A stretch of DNA of 64,000 nt from Inhella crocodyli (GTDB lineage: Bacteria > Pseudomonadota > Gammaproteobacteria > Burkholderiales > Burkholderiaceae_C). Position numbers and translations under genes: made by a program. Of this stretch, positions 1-8,431 are shown piece by piece. Position 1 is the first letter of the stretch. Each line of letters begins with the position of its first letter. The notes under the pieces are model-generated. The model did no database searches, had not been told where the DNA came from, and saw only the letters and a list, made by a program, of their open reading frames with translations. The stretch is from the NCBI RefSeq assembly GCF_004004565.1, contig NZ_SACM01000006.1:158221-222220 (forward strand), given 5' to 3'.

Positions 1-1
1 G

Positions 2-3000
2 CATGCACGCAGCGCGTCACCCGTAGTGACGGAAGAGGGGCTCGTTTATCCCGCCCCCAACGGCGACGCAGCTGCGTGGCTGAGCAGTCCTTTCCAGTTC
101 GAACACGCGGCCGATTTGGGCGCGCGGCTCGGACAGGTCTTCGTCGAAGGGTTTGGCACTCGGCGCCAAGGAGACTTTCTGCTTGGCTGGGGGGACGTGT
201 ACCAACTGTTGGCCCACCCCGAACTTGCCAGTTATCAAGAGGCCCTTTCGATACCGCCGCAGACAACAGCTCGTCCACGGCTTTTGAGCCGCGGCGCGTT
301 GATGGATTCGGACTTCTCAGTGCTACTCGATAGCTGGGTCGACGACCAAGGACGTCCTCTTCAACCTGCGCCTCGCTTGCTCGGTCGCGTGCTGACCGTA
401 GGCAACGAGCGAAGCTTGGTACCCGCTGAAGTTGACGAATTGCTGAGCGAGATTGCTTCGTTCCACGCCTGCCCGCCCGCAGCGAGAAGTTTGGCGTTCA
501 AGGAGCAGGTCTTTGGTCGCTTGCGTCGATTGGCAAAGGCGACGGGCTGTCCTGTCTCCGACTATGTCGAACGCACCGTCGTGCTGACGCCCGAGAAGTT
601 GCAGCTGAGCTTAGATGGGCGCGGCGATGCTGACGGCAAATTGGTGGAGGTCACCCCGGGTTTTGAGGATGCGCCTACTGAATGGCTGTCGGTGTTTGAT
701 CGCATGCCACTTCAAGACAGCTACGACGTACCTGATGGCGCGTCGCTAGTTCGTGTGGTGCTCACGCCAGAGGTTAAGTCGGTCCTGGCTGAGGTTAAGG
801 CGATGCCGGGGCGGCGAGTGGCGGGCCACCGAGCACAGGCATTCGTTCGAAATCCCTTTGCGGTGCTTGGTGATGCGGCCAAGAGTGTGATCGATGCCGA
901 GCAGTTCGAGGAGGCGCTAGAAAACGCCGGCATTCACTTCACCCGATTCACGCCGCGCGTTGAGCGTGGCGCACAGGGTGAGGTTGTGCGAGTGGCCTTG
1001 ATCGTCGAGACCTTGGCACCGTTGGGTGTTCAGTCTGAACCCGTGTGGCTAGAAGAGCCGAGGCATCTCGATACCTTTGTCTCAAAGCTAGACGAGGCCT
1101 TGACCTATGGCGCGCAGTGCTTCCGCTGGAAGCAACATGAGTTGGAGGTAGTGGGCGAGTCCATCGAGCATTTGGGTCTGATGAGCGCATGGCTGCGAGA
1201 GTGGCTACAGCCAACTTTGTGGACGGCCGATGAGGTGCTTGACATCTCCCGCTACGCCGAACGCATCGAGGGATTTGGCGAAGAGACGCCCTACGTCACA
1301 CCGGTCATTGCTCGAACAGACTCGGGAAACAACTGGTTCGAGGGCAACGTCACTGTAGGACTCAAGCTAAAGCCTGCGGGCGGTGACGAGCCTGCATTGG
1401 TGCCCTATCGCTTTGACGAGGTTCCGTCTCTGGAAGAGGCAGTGGGTCAGGCTGAACGTCAGGGCCAAGACACCGTGCGCCTACCCGGGCTGCAAAGGCC
1501 CGTGCCCTTACAGGACGCAAAGCGTGCTGTAGCCGCCTTGGCGAAGGCGGTCATTGAAGTTCGAAAGCAAGAGTTCGAGCCGACCGAGGCGGGAGGTGTC
1601 AGTCGTCCGAAGAAGCGACTGGTGGTCAAGCGCAACCTCGACGAAGTTGATTACAACGAGGAACGCGCCGACTCTTTGCGTTGTCTGTCCGAGCAAGAGC
1701 CGTGGTTGCCAAGCACCCTTCGACCGGAGATCCAGCTCAAACCGCACCAACTGGAGGGCGTGGCGTGGCTGCAGCACTTGTGGGAGGCATCGCCAGACCG
1801 TTGCCGTGGAGCGCTGTTGGCCGACGACATGGGCTTGGGCAAGACCTTGCAGCTCTTGACTTTCATAGCTGCGTGCTTTGAGAAGAATCCGACGCTTGCG
1901 CCTGCCCTTGTAGTGGCGCCGGTAGCTCTGCTAGAGAACTGGAGGCAGGAGCTTGAGCGATTCTTTTTGCCCGGCACCTTGCCCCTGCTGATGCTGTACG
2001 GCGACTCGCTCAAAGCACTTAGAGCTGGCAAGCATGATGTGGATGCGGAGCTACGACACCAAGGCGTGACCCGCTTGTTGAAAAAGAACTGGGTGGGTGA
2101 TGCAAAGCTGGTTCTGACCACCTACGAAACGATGCGCGACCTGGAGTTCGCATTGGCAGCTCAGCCTTGGTCAGTGATGGTTTGCGACGAGGCCCAGAAG
2201 ATCAAGACACCAGGCGCGATGGTTACGCGTTCGGCCAAGAAGCAGCAGGTCCGATTCCGCATTGCTTGTACAGGCACACCGGTCGAGAACACCCTGGCGG
2301 ATCTCTGGTGCTTGTTCGACTTCATCCAGGCCGGGATGCTGGGAGCGCTGAATCACTTTTCGCGCACTTACCGCCAACCAATCGAAGCGAAGACGCCTGA
2401 ACAGCGGGCGAAGGTGGCAGAGCTGCGCGCCTTGATAGAGCCGCAGATCAAGCATCGAAAAAAGATTGACGTTGCGAAGGACCTACCAACTCCCGTTGAG
2501 GAGGCTGCCTGCAAAGCTTTGCCAATGTCGGTCTACCAGCGGCGTTTGTATGACGGGGCCATGCGCGTGCTTCAAGAGCAACGAGCCACCAATCCCACGG
2601 CGCAGCTTCAGGCACTTATGGCAATCCGCAAGATCTGCTCTGACCCGCACGGACATGCCGAGAGCGACGTTCGAGCGATTTCCGTACAACGCCTGGTGAA
2701 TGAGTCACCCAAGTTGGGCTGGTTGGTCGACCTGCTGAAGGGGCTGGCTGCCCGGCCAGCTGATGACCACAAGGTCATAGTCTTTTGCGAATTCCGCGAG
2801 TTGCAACTCGTGCTTCAGAGGGTCATCGCGGCGTTCTTTGGATTCGCACCGAGCATCGTTAACGGTGACACGACTGCTGATCCCAGGGCGTCCGAAGGGC
2901 GTCAGCAGCTGATAGATCAGTTTCAGCGGAAGCAGGGCTTCAACGTCATCATCCTGTCCCCTCTTGCTGTTGGATTCGGCGTCAATATCCAAGCCGCAAA

Positions 3001-3241
3001 CCATGTCGTTCACTTCACTCGAACGTGGAACCCGGCGAAAGAGGATCAAGCGACCGCTCGGGCGTACCGAATTGGACAGACTAGAACGGTGTCGGTTTAC
3101 TACCCAGGAGTCGTCGCCGATGGCATCAAGAGCTTTGATCAAACACTTGATGAACTGCTTGGCCGAAAGCGCGCCCTTGCGGCGGACATGCTCAACGGCT
3201 GCAGCGACTTGAGGGTTGGTGACTTCGCCGAACTCATGTGA
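2..3241 (+). CDS. SNF2-family helicase/ATPase, 5' end probably outside the window
   Basis: Counting from a GTG at 26, the C-terminal half is a complete SNF2 (superfamily 2) motor. Walker A is GLGKT with lysine near residue 606, motif II is DEAQ at about 721-724, and motif VI is QATARAYRIGQ from about 1008 with its two arginines. The first 560 or so residues match no domain I recognise. The frame stays open to the window edge and the GTG has no Shine-Dalgarno sequence, so the true start is probably upstream. Such ATPases translocate on double-stranded DNA. A PD-(D/E)XK nuclease gene follows on the same strand 355 bp later, within an integrase-bearing island. Its length and layout would suit the SNF2 subunit of a defence system such as Zorya ZorD, DISARM DrmD or Dpd, but this is inference and no partner subunits are visible. 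Confidence 0.85.
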   Translation, partial: HARSASPVVTEEGLVYPAPNGDAAAWLSSPFQFEHAADLGARLGQVFVEGFGTRRQGDFLLGWGDVYQLLAHPELASYQEALSIPPQTTARPRLLSRGALMDSDFSVLLDSWVDDQGRPLQPAPRLLGRVLTVGNERSLVPAEVDELLSEIASFHACPPAARSLAFKEQVFGRLRRLAKATGCPVSDYVERTVVLTPEKLQLSLDGRGDADGKLVEVTPGFEDAPTEWLSVFDRMPLQDSYDVPDGASLVRVVLTPEVKSVLAEVKAMPGRRVAGHRAQAFVRNPFAVLGDAAKSVIDAEQFEEALENAGIHFTRFTPRVERGAQGEVVRVALIVETLAPLGVQSEPVWLEEPRHLDTFVSKLDEALTYGAQCFRWKQHELEVVGESIEHLGLMSAWLREWLQPTLWTADEVLDISRYAERIEGFGEETPYVTPVIARTDSGNNWFEGNVTVGLKLKPAGGDEPALVPYRFDEVPSLEEAVGQAERQGQDTVRLPGLQRPVPLQDAKRAVAALAKAVIEVRKQEFEPTEAGGVSRPKKRLVVKRNLDEVDYNEERADSLRCLSEQEPWLPSTLRPEIQLKPHQLEGVAWLQHLWEASPDRCRGALLADDMGLGKTLQLLTFIAACFEKNPTLAPALVVAPVALLENWRQELERFFLPGTLPLLMLYGDSLKALRAGKHDVDAELRHQGVTRLLKKNWVGDAKLVLTTYETMRDLEFALAAQPWSVMVCDEAQKIKTPGAMVTRSAKKQQVRFRIACTGTPVENTLADLWCLFDFIQAGMLGALNHFSRTYRQPIEAKTPEQRAKVAELRALIEPQIKHRKKIDVAKDLPTPVEEAACKALPMSVYQRRLYDGAMRVLQEQRATNPTAQLQALMAIRKICSDPHGHAESDVRAISVQRLVNESPKLGWLVDLLKGLAARPADDHKVIVFCEFRELQLVLQRVIAAFFGFAPSIVNGDTTADPRASEGRQQLIDQFQRKQGFNVIILSPLAVGFGVNIQAANHVVHFTRTWNPAKEDQATARAYRIGQTRTVSVYYPGVVADGIKSFDQTLDELLGRKRALAADMLNGCSDLRVGDFAELM

Positions 3242-3596
3242 TTCGCTTCAGCAGTACGGCTCATGACAGCCATCCCTCCTTTGGCTGCTCCAGAGCGACT
3301 GCCTTCAGGGCCCGTACTCAGAAGCACTGTTTTGCATGCCTCTTAAACAGATTTGGATTCCTGCATCTATGCATGCTGGTCTTCCGATGAGCGGCTAAGC
3401 CGATGCTCCTATCTCCGCCATCTTTGCCGCCACAGTTGGCTGGAAGCAGGAGTGCTTGGTTGAGTGGCGGTTCGAGTCCCAGGCTCCCCCCCGCGCCTGG
3501 CGCCTTGAGTACTTCGTCGTGCTGGGCTTGCCAATTTTGAACATTCCAGGATCTATCCATGCGGCATAAGTTGCGCCGTTTCGCATGAGGCCACCT
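3242..3596. other. Intergenic region between helicase and nuclease genes
   Basis: This 355-bp stretch has no convincing gene on either strand. The short open frames lack ribosome binding sites and family features. There is a C-rich run near 3486 and a short tRNA T-loop-like string near 3470 without the rest of a tRNA. It may hold the promoter of the nuclease gene, but I see no clear -35/-10 pair. Confidence 0.5.
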
Positions 3597-4940
3597 ATGG
3601 ACAAACAGCTTCTCGACTTCTTCTCAGACCCGACCCTGGTGGACCTGCTGGAGCAAGTAAAGAGCAGCAATGACATCCTCACCCTCCTGACGCCGCGCGA
3701 GAACCAGCATTCGGACCTGTTGGCGTGGTGCCTGAACGCCCGAGAAGGACACGGTCAAGGAGACGGACTACTGAAGGACTTCTTGCTCGCGGTCTTCAAG
3801 CAGTCAACTCAAGTTGAGCCTGGTGACAAGCTCTACGGTCGAGGTCTGACCCGTGACTTTGTGCGTGCATGGAAGCCGGCGCGGATCGTCACCAGCAGCT
3901 TTGCTGGAGCCATTTGTCTTCGCGAATACAGCCTGCCTAAGTCAGGCGATGGCGTTGGCGGTCGCCTGGATCTTTTGGTCGTCGACCCCGACAACCGCAT
4001 ACTCGTTGTTATCGAGAACAAGGCCGGTGCGAGGTTTCGGCCCGGGCAGCTAGAGGGCTATTTGGAGGCTGTGCAGAAGAGTCTTTTAAGCCGAGCTGCA
4101 TTTAAAGACTTCCACGTTGCATTCGTGGCCATGGATCGCAACTGGGACACATCTGAGGAGGATGAAGGCGATAGCAATGGCGACGACCTAGACGGTCGCT
4201 GGGCGAAGCTGGATTACAGCTGGCTGAGGGCTGGCGCTCAGCGTGCTGAGGTCGCTGTCAGGAGGGGGAACCAGGCTGCAGCTTTGCTGCTCTCGTATTG
4301 CCGGGCTCAAACGGGATTTGAGTCGGAAGAAGAGAGTCAGATTTCGCGCAAGGCACAAGACCTGGCGGTTCGCTACCCAGGGGTCGTGAACGAGATTAAG
4401 CGCGTCGCTCGTGAGTTGAATCGGCCTGAGGTCTGGACGCCCGGCTTGCTCTCGCCAGAGAACACAGATGGACAGCTGCTTCGCCTCTATCTGCAGCATG
4501 AGGAGGCTTTGAACCGACTCATCGAGCTGCCGCCCTTGCACTTGCTGCATGCCAAGCTGGCCGAGCAGTTTCCCGCCCTTGAGAGGAAAGGTGAGTACGA
4601 GCTGGGCCGTGTCAAGTCGGCCTATTGCTTGCCGCTTGAGTTCGACATTCCGCTGGCCGACGACTTCTGGCCTCTCTTCGTGCGGGTACGACACCTCAAT
4701 GTTGACGCAACAGTTGGCGCCAAGTTCCGTGTTCGATACGAGTGGCATCCAAGCCGGGTTCCCGACATCAGAAAAGCTGAGATCTGCGCACTTGTTGCCA
4801 AAGCTTTCCCAGCGGCCGCTAATTCCGAGGGGCGAGGCCGAGTCCTCGTACTCATGGATGAGATGGTGGAGGGAGTAGACGCCGCCGTTCGTTGCCTCAA
4901 AGGTCTACTTGAGCGCACGGAAGCGGGCTTTCGCAGCTGA
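3597..4940 (+). CDS. PD-(D/E)XK nuclease superfamily protein (PDDEXK_4-like)
   Basis: Predicted DNA endonuclease of 447 residues. The core is visible as RLDLL with aspartate 125 and IENK with glutamate 140 and lysine 142, that is D-(15)-E-N-K. An N-terminal block reading QHSDLLAWCLN is typical of the PDDEXK_4 family. I chose the ATG at 3597 because GAGG lies 6 nt upstream; an in-frame ATG at 3585 has no such signal. The C-terminal 250 residues have no recognised domain and may bind DNA or a partner. The family is common in defence islands and prophages. It lies downstream of the SNF2 helicase on the same strand, so the two may act together, although the 355-bp gap leaves room for a separate promoter. 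It runs convergently into the HNH gene with a 6-bp gap. Confidence 0.8.
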   Translation: MDKQLLDFFSDPTLVDLLEQVKSSNDILTLLTPRENQHSDLLAWCLNAREGHGQGDGLLKDFLLAVFKQSTQVEPGDKLYGRGLTRDFVRAWKPARIVTSSFAGAICLREYSLPKSGDGVGGRLDLLVVDPDNRILVVIENKAGARFRPGQLEGYLEAVQKSLLSRAAFKDFHVAFVAMDRNWDTSEEDEGDSNGDDLDGRWAKLDYSWLRAGAQRAEVAVRRGNQAAALLLSYCRAQTGFESEEESQISRKAQDLAVRYPGVVNEIKRVARELNRPEVWTPGLLSPENTDGQLLRLYLQHEEALNRLIELPPLHLLHAKLAEQFPALERKGEYELGRVKSAYCLPLEFDIPLADDFWPLFVRVRHLNVDATVGAKFRVRYEWHPSRVPDIRKAEICALVAKAFPAAANSEGRGRVLVLMDEMVEGVDAAVRCLKGLLERTEAGFRS

Positions 4941-4946
4941 CTCCAC

Positions 4947-5312
4947 TTAGTGGGCTTCACTGGTTATGCCAGCGAGCTTGGTCGCGTCAAAGTTGTGCCA
5001 CCTGCCTTGGTTGATGCGGCGCTGCACGTGTTTTTTGAACTGCTCCGGGCTTAGCTGACGTGTTCGCTTGTGACGGCCTGAGTTGCATCGAAGGCATGCC
5101 GCGGCGATGTTGGCTCGGATGTCCTTGCCCCCATCCTTCCGAGCTACGAGGTGCTCCGCTGTGCATTGCAGTTGCCTGACAACGGCCTGAGGCAGTTCAA
5201 GACTGCCAAGTTCTAGAGGCGACTTTTCCCACATGGGGAGTAGGCAATAGCAGCAGCGGTAGTGCTGACGGTGAAAGGCGGCTTGACGATGCTTTTGAGT
5301 GCGATTTGGCAT
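4947..5312 (-). CDS. HNH endonuclease
   Basis: Small 121-residue protein with the treble-clef HNH layout. A cysteine cluster at 20-23 (CCYC) and a second pair at 73 and 76 (CLRC) would hold a structural zinc. The catalytic section TAEHLVARKDGG (histidine 54) and downstream asparagines lie between them. An AAAGGA ribosome site precedes the ATG at a normal distance. Such stand-alone HNH proteins are DNA nickases or nucleases found in mobile elements, restriction systems and phages. It is convergent with the PD-(D/E)XK nuclease and downstream of the integrase on the same strand, beyond the tandem-repeat array. Whether it serves the helicase/nuclease module or the mobile element cannot be told from the sequence. 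Confidence 0.85.
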   Translation of the reverse strand: MPNRTQKHRQAAFHRQHYRCCYCLLPMWEKSPLELGSLELPQAVVRQLQCTAEHLVARKDGGKDIRANIAAACLRCNSGRHKRTRQLSPEQFKKHVQRRINQGRWHNFDATKLAGITSEAH

Positions 5313-5510
5313 GAGGAAATCCTTTGACGGAGATCCCCGCGCTGCTTAACGCTAGACATCGGGCGTCGGAGCGAAGCTCATCGACTGTGCCGCGGCGAAA
5401 CCGACGGCGGTCTCAGCTTCCCAGCTGAGCGCCACTGAACTTTGGCACGTAGCGGAGTAGGCATCAAGGGTGTGATGCCCAAATCACACAAACATCGAAA
5501 TCAGGGCGCC

Positions 5511-5660
5511 CGTCGTAGCCCGTCGTAGCACGCCGTAGCACGGCATAGCACGGCATAGCACGGCATAGCACGGCATAGCACGGCATAGCACGGCATAGCA
5601 CGGCATAGCACGGCATAGCCTGCTCCGGCATAACCCGGCTTAACCCGGCGCAACCTGCCC
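5511..5660. repeat. 10-bp tandem repeat array downstream of the integrase gene
   Basis: The unit CGGCATAGCA is repeated exactly seven times from 5541 to 5610, followed by a one-mismatch copy at 5611. Degenerate copies flank it: three at 5511-5540 and diverging CCGGC-TAA units up to about 5660. The 10-bp period matches about one turn of B-DNA. It fills most of the gap between the HNH start (5312) and the integrase stop (5674). It could be a cluster of protein sites (integrase arm sites, iterons) or simply a slippage-prone repeat. The rest of 5313-5510 shows no gene. Confidence 0.9.
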
Positions 5661-5673
5661 CGGGTTGACCCAC

Positions 5674-7698
5674 TCAGTCGCGTCGATGTTTACGCCGCAA
5701 TGCGTCCTTGACGGCATTCAGACCGGCATCGCAATCGAACACTGCGACTCGCGAGATTGGACTGAACTGCAAGGTCTCAATGGCTTCAACGATTGGGCTT
5801 CCGGGTTCAAATCGAGCTTCGTCAGCGGTGTATTGCTTCGAGGACATCGTCTTGCCGCGAGAGTGCCCCATGATTTGGTTCACGGCGCGAGTCTCCCCCA
5901 AGCTCCAAACCAAACGGTTGCTCACTGTGTGCCTAAAGCTGTGGAAGACCTTCCTGCCGTTTCGGGCAAGGCCTTTTGACTTCAAGAACCGCGTGAACCA
6001 CTTCGTAGCGTCCTTGCCGTAGCCCTTCACTGGGTCCCAGCGCAGCTCTGGAAACAAGCGGTCGTGGCCAGCTTGCAGCAGGGATGCTCGCCACTCAAGG
6101 AGGCCGAGCCGGACCAACTGGCTGTGGACTGGGATCTTGCGCCGTGACTGGGAGTTCTTGATGCGCTTCAGCGCTGCATCTTCCCGAGCGCTGATGCCAG
6201 GGCCCGTAAGCTCGCCATCACCACTTGGCTCCTTTTGGTCAGCGACGCCATCTTCAGGGTCATCAGCTTCCGTAATGTCGATGACCCAAGTGCCCCCAGG
6301 CATCTGCTTGATGTCCTTGAGGCTCAGCTGTGCAAGCTCATTGATTCGAGCGCCGGTGAACAGCCCGAGAAGTGGAAGCCATGTGTAGTAAGGCATCCAC
6401 TCTCTGTAAGTGCCTTTGGCCGTCAGTTGCCCCTTGCCGGCAAGGAACCAATCCGCCGAGAAGATCTTGGTGAGGTCTTCATCATCAAAGGGGCTGCGCT
6501 TGTCCTCGTTCTTCGCAGCCTTTCTGCTTGCGGTTGCGGCTCGTCCAGCCGCGCCACCGCCGACGAGGCCATGAGCGTGATCGGACGACGTCCAATCCTC
6601 GCGTGCTAACCAGCTCAGCCAGCCACCAAGCCATTTCATACGCTTTGCTTGCTCAGCAGCTGAGAGCCTGGGCCAGTTCGTGCCCTGCACGGCAGCGATC
6701 GATTCAGTGACCGAGTGGGTTCCCATGCGCAAGCGGATCTTGTTCTCATTTGCTGGCACCTGGGGCAGCAATTCGTCGCGATATCGCCTGACCATGTCGC
6801 GAGTTAGGTCGCGACCGCACAGATCTGATCCAACTAGTTCGAGAAAGAGGATGCAGGCGGCTTCAACACGCCGACTTTGGTCATCGGCTCTGGGCCGGGC
6901 GTGGTCAGACAGGAAGAGAGGGATGCTCGTCTTCAGAGGGCGCTTGAACAACTCAGGAGTCTGAGCCGACTCTGAAACCCTTCGGGTGTGCTCACGCTGC
7001 GCCGGCGTGATCCGCGTTGCGATGCGACCTCGCTCATGATCGACGTCAGTTGCCGCCGCCCAAAGATCTCGCGGGCCGACATCAATGGGCTGGTCTGGTG
7101 CAAACACGTTCGACGGGTCGTCTGCGTCGTCGAGCAGAACGATGCAAGCTGGTCGCCCTGCCAGCAATGCTGAGGCTAGCTCTGCGCCATCCGGCACAGA
7201 CAAAACTGCGCTCATGCGAACGAACGCTGCTTCGCTCGGCATCTTGTGTGGTGGGGGAACAATCAGGCTGTAGGCACCTCGGTCGTCAATCACGTCTCGG
7301 TCGAGATTCGACCTTTTGAGCACGTACCCCGAAAGCCCGACGGCCCTGACGAACAGCTGTAGCCGACCCTCGGCTGCGGCAAGTAGCAGCGCTTGAACCC
7401 CAAGCCCAGACACTCTGGCCGCGGTCTCAAGATCGAGGTGGCCCTTAGCGCTAAGCAGGGGCGAGCCTACTAGGGCTCGGTCGATATCAAACTCAGGGGA
7501 GGAAGCCATTCGCTCCAGATCAAAAAGCTGCTGCCGCCAGCTGGAGAGCAACTGGCCGGCGACAATTTTGGCGAGCGCTAGTTCCTTCGTGCCGGTGCTT
7601 CGGATCAGCTCACGCTGCCCTACTTGCTTTCGCAAATGTTCCGGCACCGCCAACCTGGCGACGTAGATACCACTGGGGCGACGCTGAAGTCCATCCAT
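5674..7698 (-). CDS. Tyrosine recombinase/integrase of the island
   Basis: Site-specific recombinase of 674 residues, much longer than phage lambda-type integrases. The catalytic set is intact: arginine 451 (GARINELAQL), histidine 586 and arginine 589 (HSFRHT), histidine 612 (GHS) and the nucleophile tyrosine 623 (KQYTAD). The first 60 residues resemble the N-terminal segment of long integrases of proteobacterial islands; the central 350 residues carry a probable core-binding domain plus extra sequence. It starts at an ATG preceded by AAAGGG. The gene ends towards the island interior and begins 84 bp from the 3' end of tRNA-Gly, so it is the likely enzyme that inserted the element there. Confidence 0.95.
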   Translation of the reverse strand: MDGLQRRPSGIYVARLAVPEHLRKQVGQRELIRSTGTKELALAKIVAGQLLSSWRQQLFDLERMASSPEFDIDRALVGSPLLSAKGHLDLETAARVSGLGVQALLLAAAEGRLQLFVRAVGLSGYVLKRSNLDRDVIDDRGAYSLIVPPPHKMPSEAAFVRMSAVLSVPDGAELASALLAGRPACIVLLDDADDPSNVFAPDQPIDVGPRDLWAAATDVDHERGRIATRITPAQREHTRRVSESAQTPELFKRPLKTSIPLFLSDHARPRADDQSRRVEAACILFLELVGSDLCGRDLTRDMVRRYRDELLPQVPANENKIRLRMGTHSVTESIAAVQGTNWPRLSAAEQAKRMKWLGGWLSWLAREDWTSSDHAHGLVGGGAAGRAATASRKAAKNEDKRSPFDDEDLTKIFSADWFLAGKGQLTAKGTYREWMPYYTWLPLLGLFTGARINELAQLSLKDIKQMPGGTWVIDITEADDPEDGVADQKEPSGDGELTGPGISAREDAALKRIKNSQSRRKIPVHSQLVRLGLLEWRASLLQAGHDRLFPELRWDPVKGYGKDATKWFTRFLKSKGLARNGRKVFHSFRHTVSNRLVWSLGETRAVNQIMGHSRGKTMSSKQYTADEARFEPGSPIVEAIETLQFSPISRVAVFDCDAGLNAVKDALRRKHRRD

Positions 7699-7781
7699 CT
7701 GCTAACCCTTTGTATGAGGGCGCTGTAGCAGAGGGTCTAAGTGCAGAAAAAGCCGTTACGGCTAGCGCACTTACGGAGATG

Positions 7782-7826
7782 TGGAGCGGGTGAAGGGAAT
7801 CGAACCCTCGTATGAAGCTTGGGAAG
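7782..7826. other. Putative attachment site (tRNA-Gly 3' half)
   Basis: Tyrosine integrases commonly recombine within the 3' half of a tRNA gene and rebuild it with their own copy. Here the CCA end of the tRNA points to the integrase, and the 3' anticodon-stem strand carries a base that does not pair, which suggests that the element supplied this half. The outer limits given run from the encoded CCA to the anticodon loop and are an inference. The matching repeat is outside the window. Confidence 0.4.
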
Positions 7827-7855
7827 CTGCCGTTCTACCATTGAACTACACCCGC
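7782..7855 (-). tRNA. tRNA-Gly (anticodon CCC)
   Basis: A 74-nt cloverleaf including an encoded CCA. The acceptor strands GCGGGTG and CACCCGC pair fully, the D arm is GTTC/GAAC, the anticodon loop is TTCCCAA giving CCC, and the T arm has TTCGATT. The anticodon stem has one non-pair, C28 against U42, because the 3' strand reads GCTTC where GCTGC would pair. It reads codon GGG. The gene is the likely insertion target of the island to its left. The mismatch is close to the expected recombination region and may be a trace of insertion. Confidence 0.95.
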
Positions 7856-7892
7856 AGCGGGGGCGGATTATGCATCCTGCCCCGGGGCCGCT

Positions 7893-8405
7893 TCAGCGAC
7901 GGCGGCGCAGGGCGCCGGTGGCCAGCAGGCCGGCCAGCAGCAGGGCGGCGCTGCCGGGTTCCGGCACGGCTTGCACCGGCTCGAAGGCCAAGCCGGCGAA
8001 GCCTTCGGTGCCGCCGCCCGTGCTGTCGTAGGCGAACAGGGCCTCGCTGGCGTCGAAGAAGCCCGCCATCAGCGCGACGAAGGGCCGCAGGGTGGCGTCC
8101 GCGCCGTCGAGGTCCTGGAAGTCGATGCCCAGCAACTGGCCGGCCGCAAACCAAGCCAGGGCGGGCGCGTCGGCGTCGGCCAAGGTGTAGGTCTGGCCGA
8201 AGGCGTCCAAGCGGAAGCTGAGCAGTTCCCGCGCGCCGTCGAAGTCGGCGGCCACGTCGGCCAGGGCGAACTCGCCCGCGAGGGCCTCGCCGGCCCGCGA
8301 GCCGGAGTCGACGTTGCCGGTGAAGCGGAAGACGGCGTCGGCGTGGGCCGACAGGCTGGCGCCGGCCAAGGTCAGGGCGGCGAGGAGGGTTTTGATCCGG
8401 GACAT
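7893..8405 (-). CDS. PEP-CTERM sorting-domain exported protein
   Basis: Protein of 170 residues. It has an N-terminal signal peptide (positive MSRIK start, hydrophobic core, AHA-type cleavage site near residue 22). At the C-terminus is a classic PEP-CTERM tail: VPEPG, a hydrophobic helix, then RRRR. Such proteins are exported, processed by exosortase at the PEP motif and released to the surface or exopolysaccharide matrix. The middle part is acidic and matches no domain I know. I chose the ATG at 8405 because the signal peptide begins there; the open frame continues upstream without a start of similar quality. It lies 26 bp downstream of the secreted nuclease on the same strand and may share its transcript. 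Confidence 0.85.
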   Translation of the reverse strand: MSRIKTLLAALTLAGASLSAHADAVFRFTGNVDSGSRAGEALAGEFALADVAADFDGARELLSFRLDAFGQTYTLADADAPALAWFAAGQLLGIDFQDLDGADATLRPFVALMAGFFDASEALFAYDSTGGGTEGFAGLAFEPVQAVPEPGSAALLLAGLLATGALRRRR

Positions 8406-8431
8406 GGTCTTGCTTTCAAAAGGGAGTCGGT

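Larger units (their letters stand above)
1..7826. mobile_element. Right end of a genomic island inserted in tRNA-Gly
   Basis: The stretch from the window start to the tRNA-Gly gene carries a helicase, two nucleases, a tandem-repeat array and a tyrosine integrase. The integrase is the gene nearest the 3' end of the tRNA, which is the usual layout of integrative elements that use a tRNA as attB. Codon and base use is less GC-rich than in the flagellar genes to the right. No second copy of the tRNA 3' end is visible between 1 and 7700, so the other junction should lie to the left of this window. The right boundary is inferred to fall inside the tRNA 3' half; the exact crossover point cannot be fixed from this sequence alone. 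Confidence 0.75.

Noticed and set aside
3460..3495. tRNA-like fragment or second att site near the C-rich run
   Set aside because: Only a short T-loop-like string is present; acceptor, D and anticodon arms do not form and it does not match the tRNA-Gly 3' end.
5511..5660. CRISPR array
   Set aside because: Units are 10 bp and directly adjacent, with no spacers and no cas genes nearby.
5464..5673. 69-residue open frame with a repeated AMPCYAVLCR peptide
   Set aside because: It is only the translation of the 10-bp repeat array (30 bp gives 10 residues); no ribosome site or family.
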